From positions 806,001-870,000 of the forward strand of contig CBDFMR010000005.1 of NCBI GenBank assembly GCA_965249765.1: a stretch of 64,000 bases of DNA. The letters are read 5' to 3'. This DNA is from CBDFMR01 sp965249765 (lineage in GTDB: Bacteria; Bacteroidota; Bacteroidia; Chitinophagales; Saprospiraceae). Under the pieces are notes generated by a model. The model was not told where the DNA came from and did not search any database. It saw only the letters and a list, made by a program, of their open reading frames with translations. Position 1 is the first letter of the stretch. Every line of letters starts with the position of its first letter. The position numbers and the translations under genes are program-made. This document shows positions 45,555 through 54,400 of the stretch, one piece after another.

Positions 45555-46406
45555 TTACTTAGTAAGACTATACTTAATCCAATTTACCAAACGGATATGC
45601 ATTGGATAGGAGATATTCTTTAATGGTCCCGAAAAAGCTTGTCCCATTCGCATAATGTATTTTCTGAAATTTCCAGGACTAGTCATCCATTTATTGATGA
45701 AGATTTTACGACCTTTTGAAGTTTTTAATCGCCTCGTTGTTTTACTACCAAAATGGTAAACTTTACTCGACCCTAATCCTTTAAAATACCTAACACCTGT
45801 CTCCAATAACTTGTGTGCCAAATCAGGATCAGAATACATTCCAGGACTAAATTCGATACTAAAACCTCCTATTTCATCCCACTTGTCTTTATGTAGCACT
45901 ACCGGAGGCCAGCTACTTCCCATCCAGTCGTCTTTGACTAGGTCGTCATATTGTTTCAACAATAAGTCTTCCTGGAATTCATCTATGCTCGAGCCATAGT
46001 CACTAACTATGACACAAGGGTTACCGGTATCTATGGGTTCGATCAGGGTCGAGGATAGCATGAAATCTTTACTCTTGATTTCTTCTATCTCTTTCTTAAT
46101 AATTATATCCCATTCGGGCAATACATACATGTCGTCATTCATGTAAATGATGTGTTCCGACTTGACAAGTTTTCTTGCCCTGTTGACAGCATGACATATT
46201 CCTAAATTTTCAATAGAAGAAATGAAATCTACATCATTGCCTGTATTTTCTTTGACCCATTCTGATGTTCCGTCTTTACCTTCGTTTATAAAAACGATGA
46301 CTTGATTATTACAAGAGGAATGTTTCTCGATACTCTCAAGACACTTTTGGAGATAAGGGAGGTTGTTCCAGGTAGGAATGATTATGGAAAAATCATAAGT
46401 CAACAT
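45555..46406 (-). CDS. Glycosyltransferase family 2
   Basis: 283 residues. GT-A fold: FSIIIPTWNNLPYLQKCLESI, then the DxD-type metal site in IIYMNDDMYVLPEWD. The C-terminal region is basic and includes a possible membrane-surface helix. Acceptor unknown. It lies 26 bases after the dehydrogenase E1 gene on the same strand. Confidence 0.88.
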   Translation of the reverse strand: MLTYDFSIIIPTWNNLPYLQKCLESIEKHSSCNNQVIVFINEGKDGTSEWVKENTGNDVDFISSIENLGICHAVNRARKLVKSEHIIYMNDDMYVLPEWDIIIKKEIEEIKSKDFMLSSTLIEPIDTGNPCVIVSDYGSSIDEFQEDLLLKQYDDLVKDDWMGSSWPPVVLHKDKWDEIGGFSIEFSPGMYSDPDLAHKLLETGVRYFKGLGSSKVYHFGSKTTRRLKTSKGRKIFINKWMTSPGNFRKYIMRMGQAFSGPLKNISYPMHIRLVNWIKYSLTK

Positions 46407-46432
46407 TGCGTTACTTGTTTTACCAATCTAAG

Positions 46433-47287
46433 TTAGAAATTAAGTAACTCTTCAATCGTTGATGACAATCTAGCAGATGCCATGAATTGATTTTCCAGCT
46501 CAGCACTAAACGGGATAGGCGTATCTAGACCACTAACTCGCCTCACAGGAGCGTCGAGGTATTCAAATAAATTTTCGCAGAGATACGATGATATTTCCCC
46601 TCCAATGCCACCGGTATGTACGTCCTCATGAAGAACTATAACCTTGCTCGTTTTTCTGACTGATGCTTTGATCGTATCCCAGTCGATCGGCGATAATGTT
46701 CTCAGATCAATGATTTCTATATCCGCAGTTGTTTCTGCTGCTGCTTTTATAGCCCAATGAACGCCTAGTCCATAGGTAACGATAGTCAGATTCTTGCCTT
46801 CTTTAAGGACATTTGCCTTTCCTATAGGTAAGGTGAAATTGTCCGTGGGGATCTCATCAGAGATCTGGCGGTACAATGCTTTGTGCTCAAAGTACACCAC
46901 AGGTCCCTCGTATTCAATGGACGCTAGCAATAATCCCTTGGCATCGGCTGGCGTAGAAGGGCAGACAACCGTAAGGCCGGGGGTATGCGTAAACCAGGCT
47001 TCGGTGCTCTGTGAGTGGAAAGGCCCTGCGGCTACACTTCCACCTGTAGGCATTCTTATTACCATATCTGGTGCATGGCCCCATCTGTAGTGAAGCTTTG
47101 CAATATTGTTGACTATTTGATTGAAACCACAAGTCACAAAATCCGAGAATTGCATTTCGACCATAGACTTATAACCCTTAAAGCTCAGTCCTATGCCGCA
47201 CCCAAGGACAGCACTTTCGCATAATGGAGTGTTTCGCACTCGATGCTTACCGTATTTTTTCATCAGGCCATCGGTTATCTTAAACAC
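46433..47287 (-). CDS. 2-oxoacid dehydrogenase E1, beta part (frameshifted from alpha part)
   Basis: 284 codons with the Transket_pyr and transketolase C-terminal regions: VRNTPLCESAVLGCGIGLSFKG, HSQSTEAWFTHTPGLTVVCPS and HEDVHTGGIGGEISSYL. Its apparent ATG is not a real start; the natural protein runs in from the alpha part. See the 47275 entry and the finding on the G tract. Confidence 0.82.
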   Translation of the reverse strand: MFKITDGLMKKYGKHRVRNTPLCESAVLGCGIGLSFKGYKSMVEMQFSDFVTCGFNQIVNNIAKLHYRWGHAPDMVIRMPTGGSVAAGPFHSQSTEAWFTHTPGLTVVCPSTPADAKGLLLASIEYEGPVVYFEHKALYRQISDEIPTDNFTLPIGKANVLKEGKNLTIVTYGLGVHWAIKAAAETTADIEIIDLRTLSPIDWDTIKASVRKTSKVIVLHEDVHTGGIGGEISSYLCENLFEYLDAPVRRVSGLDTPIPFSAELENQFMASARLSSTIEELLNF

Positions 47288-48426
47288 CCCCCATAATCGG
47301 CTATATCTTGGCCCATTATGATTAGATTATTGTGCTTATTCATTGCTAGCTCCAGTCCGTCAGCGATAGCGTTGACATACCTCTTGTTTTCTTTCTTTTT
47401 CTTTTTTGGATTAATGACCTTTTGCGAAGACATGACATGATAAACATCATGGATTTCCTTTTGAATATCAGGAATTATTTCTGCTTCTTCATCTGCTCGT
47501 TGCCATTGTAGATTAATTTCTTCCTTAATCGTACCGCTTGTCTCTTCAATATATTTAGAATCTATAATGTCTTGGTCTAGTAAGAATGCTTCAAAGTTTT
47601 TTACTGGATCTTTCTTTGCCCAATGATCCATCAGTTTTTTCGGGACATACTTCGTTCCTGAGGCTTCTTCATGCCCTCTCATGCGGAAAGTCATACACTC
47701 GACAAGCCAGGGTTCTGGTTTTTTTCGGATGGACCTAGAGATGGAGTCTATAGTCTTATAGACTTCAAGAATATTGTTACCGTCAATAGTGATAGATTTC
47801 ATCCCATAGCCTATGCCTCGATCTGCCAGTTGCTTGCATGCATACTGTTCTGTGGTAGAAGTCGATAGACCATAGCCATTGTTTTCGACTACAAAAACGA
47901 CAGGAAGCTTCCATACCGCTGCTAGATTTAGAGCTTCATGAAACTCACCCTCACTTGTGCCTCCTTCTCCGGTAAATGCCAATGATACTTTTTTCTCTTT
48001 GTTTAGTTTATTTGCGAGCGCTACACCATCTGCTAAAGACCATTGAGGCCCAAGGTGCGAAATCATGCCTACTACACTGTAATCCAACGAGCCAAAGTGG
48101 AATGATCTGTCTCGGCCATTGGTGAAGCCACTTCTCTTGCCCTGCCATTGTGCAAATAATCTATAAAGTGGAATGTCTCGGCTTGTGAAGACACCTAAAT
48201 TTCGATGCATTGGAAAGATCAACTCGTCGGCATCCAAGGCCTCAGTACATCCTACGGATATTGCCTCTTGTCCTATGCCAGAAAACCATTTCGTTATTTT
48301 TCCCTGCCTGAGTAGAATGAGCATCTTCTCCTCAATAAGTCGAGGTAGGAGAAGTTTTTGATACAGGGATTTCAGCTGAGAGGAGGAGAGTTTACCTCTG
48401 TCATAGTTGATAACGGATTTCTTCAC
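47275..48426 (-). CDS. 2-oxoacid dehydrogenase E1, alpha part and first residues of beta part (frameshifted)
   Basis: 383 codons. The thiamine-diphosphate motif GEGGTSEG is at 153-160 and its partner ENNGYG at 181-186. After a Lys-rich linker the beta domain begins (AIADGLELAMNKHNNLIIMGQDIADYGG) and then the frame is lost. Homologues fuse alpha and beta into one ~660-residue chain, reading GGVFKITDGLM here. The run of six G at 47287-47292 (minus strand) should be seven. Most like branched-chain or pyruvate E1 of Bacteroidota. A good promoter lies upstream. Confidence 0.85.
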   Translation of the reverse strand: MKKSVINYDRGKLSSSQLKSLYQKLLLPRLIEEKMLILLRQGKITKWFSGIGQEAISVGCTEALDADELIFPMHRNLGVFTSRDIPLYRLFAQWQGKRSGFTNGRDRSFHFGSLDYSVVGMISHLGPQWSLADGVALANKLNKEKKVSLAFTGEGGTSEGEFHEALNLAAVWKLPVVFVVENNGYGLSTSTTEQYACKQLADRGIGYGMKSITIDGNNILEVYKTIDSISRSIRKKPEPWLVECMTFRMRGHEEASGTKYVPKKLMDHWAKKDPVKNFEAFLLDQDIIDSKYIEETSGTIKEEINLQWQRADEEAEIIPDIQKEIHDVYHVMSSQKVINPKKKKKENKRYVNAIADGLELAMNKHNNLIIMGQDIADYGGCLR

Positions 48427-48451
48427 TTTTGCCTTCGCTCGTTTGTTTGGG

Positions 48452-48480
48452 CAAAGATAGTTTTTGGTTTAATTTGGCAA
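48452..48480 (-). promoter_or_regulatory. Promoter of the dehydrogenase E1 gene
   Basis: On the minus strand a TTG (48478-48480) is followed after 18 bases by TATCTTTG (48452-48459), matching the -33 and -7 elements and their spacing. The ATG lies 25 bases downstream of the box. Confidence 0.6.
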
Positions 48481-48494
48481 CGCTGAATGCGTTC

Positions 48495-49241
48495 TTATTC
48501 GATCTTGATGAAAGACTTAGTTTCTCTGCCGATTTCATTCTCGAGCGTAATAAAATACATTCCTAAGGGATAGTCAGAAAAATCTATAGTTGATTCTGAG
48601 GAATTCAGAAGGCCTATATCATTTACCAGATGCCCAAGACTATTATATACTGAAGCCCTCTGGATGGTAGCATAATCGGTTATATTGATAGTAATGGTTG
48701 CGTAGGTAGGGTTAGGGTAAACCTCCCAGTCGGAAATGGGGGATTGGTCATCTGTACCTACACTAGGATTAAGCAAAAACTTGATCTCGCCGAGCCCGGC
48801 ACAGGTGGCATTCGAATCCCAAGTATCTTCAATGGTGAACAGAAAGTATCTTCCTTTGGCAATGAACATATCGAGCGTATAAGTACCGGTATATTTCCAG
48901 GAGCCCGGTGCCTGTTCAACGGTGAATGGACCTATTGTGGACCAATTGATCATGTCTGTTGAGTAATCAATTATCACGTCTTTCACACCGTTTCCAGTTT
49001 CACCCCATACATTGTGATTCCAGATGTAAATGGAATCTACATTATATATATGGCCCAGATCGTATAGTACCCAATGACGATCTCCTCTTGACTCAATGGG
49101 TCCTACACTTGTCGTACAAGATTTCCACCCTTGGAGTACAAATGGGCTATGACCATCATTAAAGCATTGACTACTAGCTGTATCGGCATTTACCAGAAAC
49201 AGCAATGAAATAAGTAAAATGAGTGTGTATGACTTCTTCAT
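48495..49241 (-). CDS. Secreted discoidin-like protein with T9SS sorting domain
   Basis: 248 residues. Signal peptide 1-24. Residues 30-150 show a galactose-binding/F5-8 type C pattern (HWVLYDLGHIYNVDSIYIWNHN ... YFLFTIEDTWDSNATCAGLGEIKF). The last ~80 residues (WEVYPNPTYATITINI ... YPLGMYFITLENE) are a T9SS sorting domain. No catalytic residues seen. It is 17 bases downstream of the DUF1501 gene and likely in the same unit. Confidence 0.83.
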   Translation of the reverse strand: MKKSYTLILLISLLFLVNADTASSQCFNDGHSPFVLQGWKSCTTSVGPIESRGDRHWVLYDLGHIYNVDSIYIWNHNVWGETGNGVKDVIIDYSTDMINWSTIGPFTVEQAPGSWKYTGTYTLDMFIAKGRYFLFTIEDTWDSNATCAGLGEIKFLLNPSVGTDDQSPISDWEVYPNPTYATITINITDYATIQRASVYNSLGHLVNDIGLLNSSESTIDFSDYPLGMYFITLENEIGRETKSFIKIE

Positions 49242-49258
49242 AGTTGTAGACTAGATTA

Positions 49259-50647
49259 TTACAGTAAAAATTCCATTGGTGGTATTCCAGACCCTGTATT
49301 ATAAAATTCTCCGATGTTAGGTAATATCAAGGAAAGGTCATTGGGTGATATTCCAAACCAAAGGGCCAATTCTGCAAAATAGAGATCTGCACTGGCAGTA
49401 GGTACGACGACAGAGTTGTTCCAAATTTGATTGCCATTCAAAGCCAAGCTGGGATAGGAACCATACATTTCTTTTCCTTTAACGGCACCACCCATTACCA
49501 ATGCATTTCCACCCCACGCATGGTCTGTTCCATTTCCATTTGAAGTAAGCGTACGTGCAAAATCTGATATGGTAAAAGTGGTAACACAATCTTCGGCCCC
49601 TATTGATTGCAATGCAGTATAAAACTCTGACATCGCATTATTCACTTGCTGAAGTAATAATCCTTGTGTATTTAATAATTCATCATGGTTGTCGAAGCCT
49701 CCGAGTTGAACAAAGAAAATTTGTCTTTTTGCTCCAAGTTGATCCCGTGCTGCAATAGACCTGGCTACCATTCTTAAGTCTTGTGATAAACGTGTATTTG
49801 AAAAATCTGTTGTAAGATCCACACCCTCTATAGCAGCATTGAACAGCTCATTGCTATCCACACTTCTTTTAAGGACACTGCGGTATGAGTCTTTGAATAC
49901 GTCTTCATAAGCTTTGTTCATCATGTCTGTCACATCCTCTCTTACCAGATCAAAGAAAGGATCTTGTATGGTCCATCCTTGAATGGCAACACCACCTTCA
50001 CTTGTAATTGCATAGGGTGTCACTGTATCCCCTCGTTGGAATACATTATTTCCTCGTAATGAAATGTTCATTGAAATATCCTGATTGGTGTTCATAGATT
50101 TCAAGATATCAGCCATTTTTCCTCCCCAGCCTTTTATAGTTCTAGATTGAGGTAAGGCCGTCTGCCAGTGCATCTGCTGATCTGAATGAGAAAATAAACC
50201 GAGTGGAATATTTGCCCCGCTTCCTTGTACATCTGCGACGGTTACTGGTTCTACCAATGTGCCCACATTATTTATAATGGCAAGATTTCCTTGCTCAAAA
50301 AGTAATTGGAGATCAGGAAGAGCAGGATGTAATCCATAATCTTTGCCGTCGGAAGTGGTAGGGTTTATCGGCAACAGATCTTGCTGGTTGATAGCTTGGT
50401 TAGAACGTATTGAAGAATACTCGTTGTATTCTGCGGCTCCTCTAGGGACGACCATATTAAATGAGTCGTTGCCACCGTTCAGTAGAATACACACCAAGGC
50501 CTTATAGTCGTCGCCCAGCGTGGTACTCCCTATCAAGGAGTTCATGGCTTTTAAGTTGATAAGAGAAGAAAATAATGTGGTAGAACCCAATGCTACACAT
50601 GGAGCGCTTCCTAAAAATTGCCTTCTTGAGTATTTAAACTTTGTCAT
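49259..50647 (-). CDS. DUF1501-family secreted protein
   Basis: 462 residues. A Tat-like signal is present: SRRQFLG at 7-13 followed by a hydrophobic stretch. The DUF1501 (sulfatase/phosphatase-fold) pattern includes LLNGGNDSFNMVVP, GLFSHSDQQMHWQTA, GGFDNHDELLNTQGLLLQQ and DHAWGGNALVMGG. The metal-site residues of the alkaline phosphatase superfamily are partly recognisable but the activity is unknown. It follows the DUF1800 gene by 20 bases; such pairs occur in many phyla. Confidence 0.9.
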   Translation of the reverse strand: MTKFKYSRRQFLGSAPCVALGSTTLFSSLINLKAMNSLIGSTTLGDDYKALVCILLNGGNDSFNMVVPRGAAEYNEYSSIRSNQAINQQDLLPINPTTSDGKDYGLHPALPDLQLLFEQGNLAIINNVGTLVEPVTVADVQGSGANIPLGLFSHSDQQMHWQTALPQSRTIKGWGGKMADILKSMNTNQDISMNISLRGNNVFQRGDTVTPYAITSEGGVAIQGWTIQDPFFDLVREDVTDMMNKAYEDVFKDSYRSVLKRSVDSNELFNAAIEGVDLTTDFSNTRLSQDLRMVARSIAARDQLGAKRQIFFVQLGGFDNHDELLNTQGLLLQQVNNAMSEFYTALQSIGAEDCVTTFTISDFARTLTSNGNGTDHAWGGNALVMGGAVKGKEMYGSYPSLALNGNQIWNNSVVVPTASADLYFAELALWFGISPNDLSLILPNIGEFYNTGSGIPPMEFLL

Positions 50648-50667
50648 AATTATAGGTTGACTCGGGG

Positions 50668-52494
50668 TTACTTCATTATTACAAAATCGGGATTGATCAT
50701 GACCATAAACAAGGCGTATCTTGCCTTGGCCTCAAGGTCAAGTAAAGAGCTGTTCATAGAAGAAACCATCTTACTTTTTGTCTCTTCAGTAAGCTGTCCA
50801 TTGGCCAAAAGAATGTCAAGATAATCTACTAATTCAGCTGGGAACTCCACTAAACTCAACCATAATGGATCAGTAAGATCGGCTTCATAATATTCCGTGT
50901 CTGCCACATAGGCATTAACATAGCCTTCGTTGATAATGTTAGGTAAGTCGACATTATACCTGTCATTTATGTACTCTCTTAGCAATCCTATCATCATCCA
51001 GTTCACATAATTAGCCGAGGTTGATGTATTCAGTATTTGGTATTCAGGGCCTACGAGATCCAATGATTCAAAGTCATCATCAGGTACGTAATCAGGCATA
51101 TAAAAATTAAATACAGTAGAGGAAGACATTGGATGCTGACCAGTCCACTCTTCATAAAATGCGCTAGAGTTCCAAAACTCTTCGCTTTCAGCCTGTGCTC
51201 GAAGTCCTTTAAATAGTTGGATTTGTCTCATGAATGGTTCGCGCAATTGACCCTGAGTATCATCTTGTAACCAATAACATTCCATGGCTTCTGGGTCGAG
51301 CAAAATTGCTTTGACCACGGCTTCTAAGTCTCCTCTGATTCCTTGACCATTGTCATTAAATTTTAAGGTTATCCGACTTATATAATCAGGAGAGGGGTTG
51401 GATTTCACTAGCCGTTGGATTAATCTAAGACATACAAATGGAGCTGTATTGTCGTGATAAAAAAGATGAGCAACGGCATCCTCAATGTCTTTCATCCCGG
51501 ATTGTCCACCTAGGATTACATGATTACCTACGATGGTCTTTGGACCGGGTTCATGCCATATGGGATACATGGTCATCGGGTCGAGTAGGGAATATACTTG
51601 AAACGGAAATCCAAATTGCACAGGATCAGAATTGTTTTCGTCCGCCCATTGGCTGCCACTAAGCCCCGTAAACACCTTGGCAAGTTCTGTTATGTCATCA
51701 TTGTCATATGTCGGGATCCATTCTCCGGTAGCAGGGTCAATTTTCCTAGATCCATCCTGATTGAGTTCGTATAGTCCTATTGTGAATAATTGCATGATTT
51801 CTCGTGCATAGTTTTCGTCGGGGTGGATATTGAAATCAGGAAGTGTTCGGGGATTATTTATATGACTTAGGTAATACCCCATAGAAGGATGTAGGGTCAT
51901 ATCCATCAAGAGGTCATGGTAATTTCCAAATGCGTTGCTTACCAATACGTCATAATAATTGGCAATGCCCCAGGGATAAGATTGTAGATCAGACCTGTCA
52001 GATACAACAAGAATTTCACTGAGCGCCAGTGCAACCCTTTGTCGCAGCTGGTCTGGTGCTTTCATTGTGTTGTCCCAGAAAGAATACCGCCACATAAACT
52101 GATTGGTGTTGAATACATTGTTACATTCATCACCCAGATTAGCCAGACATTCATCATATAAAAACAAGACAACATCAATTGTTGATTGAGTATGAAAGGT
52201 AGGTGTGGAAGAGAGTTGCTCGTCGACCCAAAACTCTATCCCATTTTCAGCTACGTACTGTATATCATCAATGGTCGCTCCCATAGAAGCATGAGCAAGG
52301 AATCTGGAAGCTCCTTGTATGTCAAGATCTAGTCCGGTCCCGTTAACCGAATGTATTCCATTGGACTGCGGATCGCTACTCGTCACTGTAACATCCTGAG
52401 ACTGGCCAGCACCCACGTAGTCAGAGTATACCTGAGCATCCGAATGAAATGACATAGTTAGTGCCGTGAGCAAGAATGCCAATATTTTTTTCAT
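50668..52494 (-). CDS. DUF1800-family secreted protein
   Basis: 608 residues from the ATG at 52494, which begins a signal peptide (MKKILAFLLTALTMSFHSDAQ); the frame is open to 52560 but that extension is not a signal. The DUF1800 core begins ASRFLAHASMGATIDDIQYVAENGIEFWVDEQL and contains HPDENYAREIMQLFTIGLYELNQDG and AHLFYHDNTAPFVCLRLIQRLV. Function unknown; it partners with DUF1501. The DUF1501 gene and a T9SS discoidin-like gene follow. Confidence 0.9.
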   Translation of the reverse strand: MKKILAFLLTALTMSFHSDAQVYSDYVGAGQSQDVTVTSSDPQSNGIHSVNGTGLDLDIQGASRFLAHASMGATIDDIQYVAENGIEFWVDEQLSSTPTFHTQSTIDVVLFLYDECLANLGDECNNVFNTNQFMWRYSFWDNTMKAPDQLRQRVALALSEILVVSDRSDLQSYPWGIANYYDVLVSNAFGNYHDLLMDMTLHPSMGYYLSHINNPRTLPDFNIHPDENYAREIMQLFTIGLYELNQDGSRKIDPATGEWIPTYDNDDITELAKVFTGLSGSQWADENNSDPVQFGFPFQVYSLLDPMTMYPIWHEPGPKTIVGNHVILGGQSGMKDIEDAVAHLFYHDNTAPFVCLRLIQRLVKSNPSPDYISRITLKFNDNGQGIRGDLEAVVKAILLDPEAMECYWLQDDTQGQLREPFMRQIQLFKGLRAQAESEEFWNSSAFYEEWTGQHPMSSSTVFNFYMPDYVPDDDFESLDLVGPEYQILNTSTSANYVNWMMIGLLREYINDRYNVDLPNIINEGYVNAYVADTEYYEADLTDPLWLSLVEFPAELVDYLDILLANGQLTEETKSKMVSSMNSSLLDLEAKARYALFMVMINPDFVIMK

Positions 52495-52772
52495 CTGCTT
52501 AAAATTTATCAGTGGCTCCGCCGAGTACAGTAAACATATGGAACCTCTGCGTTCTCCCAAGAAATTTTTTATCCTGCCAGGCTAGCATTCCCTTGTGTGA
52601 TATTATGATTAATAAATATCATGGTCTTTTCATGGTACAATTAATGAAGAGAAAGATATAGAAGTTGTCATAAAATAACGAATTAACAGCAGCCCTACTG
52701 GTCAAAAGGTCATGTGAAAGGCATGCCTCTACATGATTAGACGGGATTTTTACCTAAAAGTTTAAATGTAGG

Positions 52773-53543
52773 TTAATCACTCTTTGAGGACTTCTTTGAT
52801 CTGGTATTTCTCCGTTCCTTATTTTTCACAAAAATTAATTTATGTCGACTCTTGGCACTGTCTCTGCGCTCTATGTCGAATTTTCCGATGGATTTTATCA
52901 AGGGTGTAAGCTTCTGAAATCCATAATTCCTGGAATCAAAATTGGGTTGCTTTTTCAGAAGCAAACTTCCTACATCACCTAAAAATGCCCAGCCATCATC
53001 GTCAGAAAGATCAGTTATGGTAGTTGCGATCAACTTAATCTCTTTTCGCGTGATTTTGTCGATGTCACCTTTGTCTGGATTCTTGTCATTGTCTGTTTCC
53101 TCTTCTTTGGTCCTACTCTTGAGTATCTCCAGATAAATGAATTTGTTACAAGAAGCGATAAAAGGATTAGGCGTTTTTTTTTCTCCGATACCTATTACTT
53201 GTAATCCAGCCTCTCTCAGCCGGGTGGCCAATCGGGTAAAATCACTATCACTAGAAACTAGGCAAAACCCTTGTACTTTCTGAGCATATAGAATGTCCAT
53301 TGCGTCAATGATCATCGCTGAGTCGGTCGCGTTTTTTCCTACAGTATATCCGTACTGCTGGATTGGGGTGATGGCATTCTCAAGCAGTACCTTTTTCCAC
53401 TTGTTAAGATGAGGCTTTGTCCAGTCTCCGTATATTCTCTTTATCGTGGGATTTCCATATTTGGCCGTTTCTTCCAGCATATCTTTGACATACGAGGAAG
53501 GGATATTGTCACCGTCGATAAGTACTGCGAGGTTAATATTCAT
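52773..53543 (-). CDS. NYN-domain protein with OST-HTH/LOTUS domain
   Basis: 256 residues from the ATG at 53543 (MNINLAVLIDGDNIP). The PIN-like NYN nuclease fold shows the acidic residues D10 and D12 in LIDGDN and the SSDSDF segment near 104. Residues ~175-235 fit an OST-HTH/LOTUS domain (LSDDDGWAFLGDVGSLLLKK ... SRNYGFQKLTPLIK). The combination suggests RNA binding and cleavage. The targets are unknown. It follows the M23 peptidase gene by 89 bases. Confidence 0.88.
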   Translation of the reverse strand: MNINLAVLIDGDNIPSSYVKDMLEETAKYGNPTIKRIYGDWTKPHLNKWKKVLLENAITPIQQYGYTVGKNATDSAMIIDAMDILYAQKVQGFCLVSSDSDFTRLATRLREAGLQVIGIGEKKTPNPFIASCNKFIYLEILKSRTKEEETDNDKNPDKGDIDKITRKEIKLIATTITDLSDDDGWAFLGDVGSLLLKKQPNFDSRNYGFQKLTPLIKSIGKFDIERRDSAKSRHKLIFVKNKERRNTRSKKSSKSD

Positions 53544-53632
53544 CAATGTTGATTTGAGCAGAGATCGTCCTCTGGTCCAACAAGATAACAAACACCCTGA
53601 CCTTTTTTTTATTGATTAGCTTAACGTTGTTG

Positions 53633-54091
53633 TTAAGGCTTCAAAAATGGAAGAGGATCTACATTATTTCCGTTTTCTATTACTTCATAGTGAAGGTGAG
53701 GCGCCACAGATAACCCTGATGATCCAATCTCGCCTATTTTTTCTTCTTTGACCACTTTTTGATCTTTGGTCACGCTGACCTTTGAGAGATGATGATACCT
53801 GGTAGAGTAAATTTCATCGTGTTTAATCTCAACATAATATCCATGTGATTCGTCATAGTCGGCCGCAACAATTATTCCATCGGACGGGGCTATCACTGCA
53901 GTCCCGTGACTTGCTTTGATATCTATACCCTTGTGTAATTTCTTTACATGTGTGATAGGATGCATTCTCATACCGAAGTTTGATGTGATTTGCACTTCTG
54001 CATATTCTAAGGGAGCAATAGTAGGTGGATCTTGATGAATATCTGAAAAGAGAAAAAAACTAATGAGTAAGAAAGCTAGTGTTGATAACAT
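53633..54091 (-). CDS. M23-family peptidase (LytM-type) with N-terminal anchor
   Basis: 152 residues. One hydrophobic helix (LSTLAFLLISFFLF) is followed by the LytM core. Zinc ligands H53 and D57 in HKGID, and H132/H134 in PHLHYE, are all present, so it should be an active murein endopeptidase. Compared with many M23 proteins it has no coiled coil. It acts in the periplasm on cell-wall peptides. Confidence 0.88.
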   Translation of the reverse strand: MLSTLAFLLISFFLFSDIHQDPPTIAPLEYAEVQITSNFGMRMHPITHVKKLHKGIDIKASHGTAVIAPSDGIIVAADYDESHGYYVEIKHDEIYSTRYHHLSKVSVTKDQKVVKEEKIGEIGSSGLSVAPHLHYEVIENGNNVDPLPFLKP

Positions 54092-54135
54092 AATGACTTT
54101 GTTTTTATGCAGTAAAAAGAAATAATCGGTTTTTT

Positions 54136-54339
54136 TTAATTCAGCGTTGATATTAACGTTGAGACCTCTTCTAAGGCTTCGGTACCTGACAGGCCCGTAT
54201 CTAATAACTTTTCATATTCTGTCGTAAAATGATCGTAGTATTCCTCTCTTAAGTTGTAGTTTTTTAATCCGTTCTCCTTGAGTAAGGCAAGTATCAGCGT
54301 ATTTAAAGTGCCGGATAAGAATTCTTTATTACCATTCAT
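54136..54339 (-). CDS. Small protein combining a PadR-like start and a HAAS-like end
   Basis: 67 residues. The start NKEFLSGTLNTLILALLKENG resembles the first helix of PadR regulators. The rest (LREEYYDHFTTEYEKLLDTGLSGTEALEEV) resembles HAAS/DUF1700-type short helical domains often encoded next to PadR genes. The winged helix itself is absent. It may be a remnant or a real short fusion. It precedes the M23 gene by 45 bases. Confidence 0.5.
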   Translation of the reverse strand: MNGNKEFLSGTLNTLILALLKENGLKNYNLREEYYDHFTTEYEKLLDTGLSGTEALEEVSTLISTLN

Positions 54340-54400
54340 AGTTCATATATACATAATTAAATTATGCCTAAACAAATTATATATTCAAATTTCTATTTAT

